A DNA stretch of 64,000 bases from assembly GCF_051175565.1 (NCBI RefSeq), contig NZ_CP195105.1, forward strand, positions 1,302,001 through 1,366,000, given 5' to 3'. Positions 62,601 through 64,000 of this stretch are shown one piece after another (positions within the stretch are counted from its first letter, which is position 1; each line of letters opens with the position of its first letter). Below the pieces are notes generated by a model. The model was given only the letters and a program-made list of their open reading frames with translations. It did no database searches and had not been told where the DNA came from. Made by a program: the position numbers and the translations under genes. The stretch is from Daejeonia sp002484105. GTDB lineage: Bacteria; Bacteroidota; Bacteroidia; Flavobacteriales; Weeksellaceae.

Positions 62601-64000
62601 ATGAAAACAAAAACAAAAATATTCACAGCCGCTATTTCGCTAAGTGTTGCATTTTTTTCAGCCCAAAATAAAACTATCAAAGCCCATTTTCTCGATTTGG
62701 ACGCAACTTCCACCAACATCAAAATCCAGCCAACGATGTACGGAATTTTCTTCGAGGACATCAACTTCGCGGCTGATGGTGGGTTGTACGCTGAATTGAT
62801 TAAAAACCGCAGCTTCGAGTTCGATGAACCGTTAACAGGCTGGAAACAACCTAATACAAAGACACTTTCTCCAAACTTGGATTCCGGTTTTCTGACGATT
62901 ATTACAGACAAGTCTAAAACCAATAAAAACTACGCAAGAATAACGGTTTGGAATGATGAAAATTATGTGCTGGAAAACGAAGGTTTCAGAGGAATTGGTT
63001 TGCATCAAGGTGAGAAATATGACTTAAGTTTCAATCTGGAAAATGTATCAGGAAATATTTCTGCCGTCAATACAAGTCTGATTGATGAAAATGGAACGGT
63101 GATTTCTTCAGTTTCTACAATAATAAAAGGCGGAGGCTGGCAAAAATATAATGCTGTTTTCGCACCTTCCAAAACTGTTGAAAAAGCTAAACTTCAGATC
63201 ACTTTTACCGGAAAAGGCGTTGTGAATATGGATATGATTTCACTATTTCCTCAAGATACTTGGAAAGGCAGAAAAGGTGGTTTAAGAAAAGATTTGGTTC
63301 AAAAATTATATGATTTACAACCCGGATTTTTACGTTTTCCGGGCGGCTGTATTGTCGAAGGAAGAACTTTGGCGGAGCGTTATCAATGGAAAAAAACGAT
63401 TGGTAAAGTGGAAAACCGGGAAAATCTTATCAATAAATGGAATAACGGATTTGCCCATCGTCTTACGCCGGATTATTGGCAGTCTTTCGGACTTGGCTTT
63501 TTTGAATATTTTCAGTTGGCGGAAGATTTAGGCGCAGAACCACTTCCAATTTTAAGCTGTGGAATGGCTTGCCAGTTCAATACAGCCGAACTTGTAAAAA
63601 TGGAGGATTTGGATCCTTACGTTCAGGATGCTTTAGATCTGATTGAATTTGCAAACGGCGATTCCAATACAAAATGGGGAAAAATCCGTACTGAAATGGG
63701 ACATCCGAAACCTTTTAATATGAAATTCATCGGTGTTGGAAATGAGCAATGGGGAGCGGATTATATTGAACGCTACAAAGTTTTTGAAAAAGCGATTCAC
63801 ACCAAATATCCCGATATCAAAATCATTTCCGGAAGCGGCCCGTCTCCCGATGGCGAATTTTTCGATTACGGCTGGAAAGAACTTAAAAAACTGAATGCAC
63901 AAATCGTCGACGAACATTACTACAATTCCCCGGAATGGTTCTTAAAAAATGCAGATAGATACGACAAATACGATAGAAGAGGACCAAAAGTGTTTGCCGG
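62601..64000 (+). CDS. GH51 alpha-L-arabinofuranosidase (partial, runs off the right edge)
   Basis: The ATG at 62601 opens a frame of 466 codons still open at the window end. The signal peptide ends near FFSAQ (22). MYGIFFEDINFAADGGLYAE is the GH51 N-terminal block. A CBM4/9-like beta-sandwich (about 75-225) is inserted before the TIM barrel, which has FLRFPGGCIVEG and the catalytic acid/base Glu382 in GVGNEQWG. The nucleophile would lie beyond the edge. It removes alpha-L-arabinofuranosyl side chains, complementing the GH43 enzymes. It follows GH3 by 165 bases that hold only the REP-like pair. Confidence 0.92.
   Translation, partial: MKTKTKIFTAAISLSVAFFSAQNKTIKAHFLDLDATSTNIKIQPTMYGIFFEDINFAADGGLYAELIKNRSFEFDEPLTGWKQPNTKTLSPNLDSGFLTIITDKSKTNKNYARITVWNDENYVLENEGFRGIGLHQGEKYDLSFNLENVSGNISAVNTSLIDENGTVISSVSTIIKGGGWQKYNAVFAPSKTVEKAKLQITFTGKGVVNMDMISLFPQDTWKGRKGGLRKDLVQKLYDLQPGFLRFPGGCIVEGRTLAERYQWKKTIGKVENRENLINKWNNGFAHRLTPDYWQSFGLGFFEYFQLAEDLGAEPLPILSCGMACQFNTAELVKMEDLDPYVQDALDLIEFANGDSNTKWGKIRTEMGHPKPFNMKFIGVGNEQWGADYIERYKVFEKAIHTKYPDIKIISGSGPSPDGEFFDYGWKELKKLNAQIVDEHYYNSPEWFLKNADRYDKYDRRGPKVFA

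Noticed and set aside
1..64000. tRNA or rRNA genes
   Set aside because: No cloverleaf or rRNA-like conserved stretch was recognised in any of the gaps. A dedicated scan was not possible.

Overview
The window looks like a chromosomal segment of a flavobacterium (Bacteroidota; the family level resembles Chryseobacterium and relatives). The signs are a SusC/SusD pair, lipoproteins, a C-terminal type IX secretion (T9SS) sorting domain, promoters of the TAnnTTTG type and short intergenic palindromic repeats. Almost the whole window is one very large locus for breaking down decorated xylan (glucuronoarabinoxylan), with pentose catabolism at its centre.

Layout. Positions 1-1024 hold the tail of an RND efflux pump gene and a GldA-like ABC ATPase. 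A minus-strand operon (12818 down to 1134) encodes GH127/GH146 beta-L-arabinofuranosidase, GH35, a sialate O-acetylesterase-like SGNH esterase, a GPH-type sugar:cation symporter, GH10 xylanase, a signal-less GH43 and GH67 alpha-glucuronidase. Divergently, 13416-18352 carries two Nudix-related regulators of the AraR/NrtR type, then xylulokinase and xylose isomerase. A 250-base stretch with strong RNA-like folding (18360-18616) separates xylA from the single SusC/SusD pair (18764-23529), which ends in a terminator.

From 23620 to the right edge the plus strand is almost continuous CAZymes: GH95, GH43, GH43, a tandem CE1 esterase, GH43, a XylE-like xylose:H+ symporter, GH31, GH43-CBM6, NPCBM-GH27, GH97, PA14-GH31, GH43-CBM6, GH43-CBM6, GH97, an SGNH lipoprotein, GH115, a T9SS-exported GH30, GH3 and GH51 (cut by the edge). 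The GH95/GH97/GH27/GH31/GH115/GH43/GH30 mix resembles the Bacteroides loci for complex cereal glucuronoarabinoxylans, whose side chains carry galactose, xylose and 4-O-methylglucuronate.

The GH115 gene is broken. A 1384-bp IS4-family element, with 18-bp inverted ends and a 9-bp target duplication, sits inside the signal-peptide codons. Precise excision would restore an 841-residue reading frame.

Proposed flow (inference). Surface GH30/GH10 and esterases open the backbone. SusC/D imports oligosaccharides. Periplasmic GH43, GH51, GH127, GH31, GH95, GH97, GH27, GH67, GH35 and GH3 strip side chains and release pentoses. XylE-like and GPH carriers cross the inner membrane. XylA and XylB feed the pentose phosphate pathway. 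The Nudix-type regulators sit at the divergent pivot and are the only recognisable regulators in the window. Base composition shifts between blocks (about 43% GC in one sampled line of the minus operon, nearer one third in several sampled lines of the right-hand blocks), which suggests assembly from several sources.
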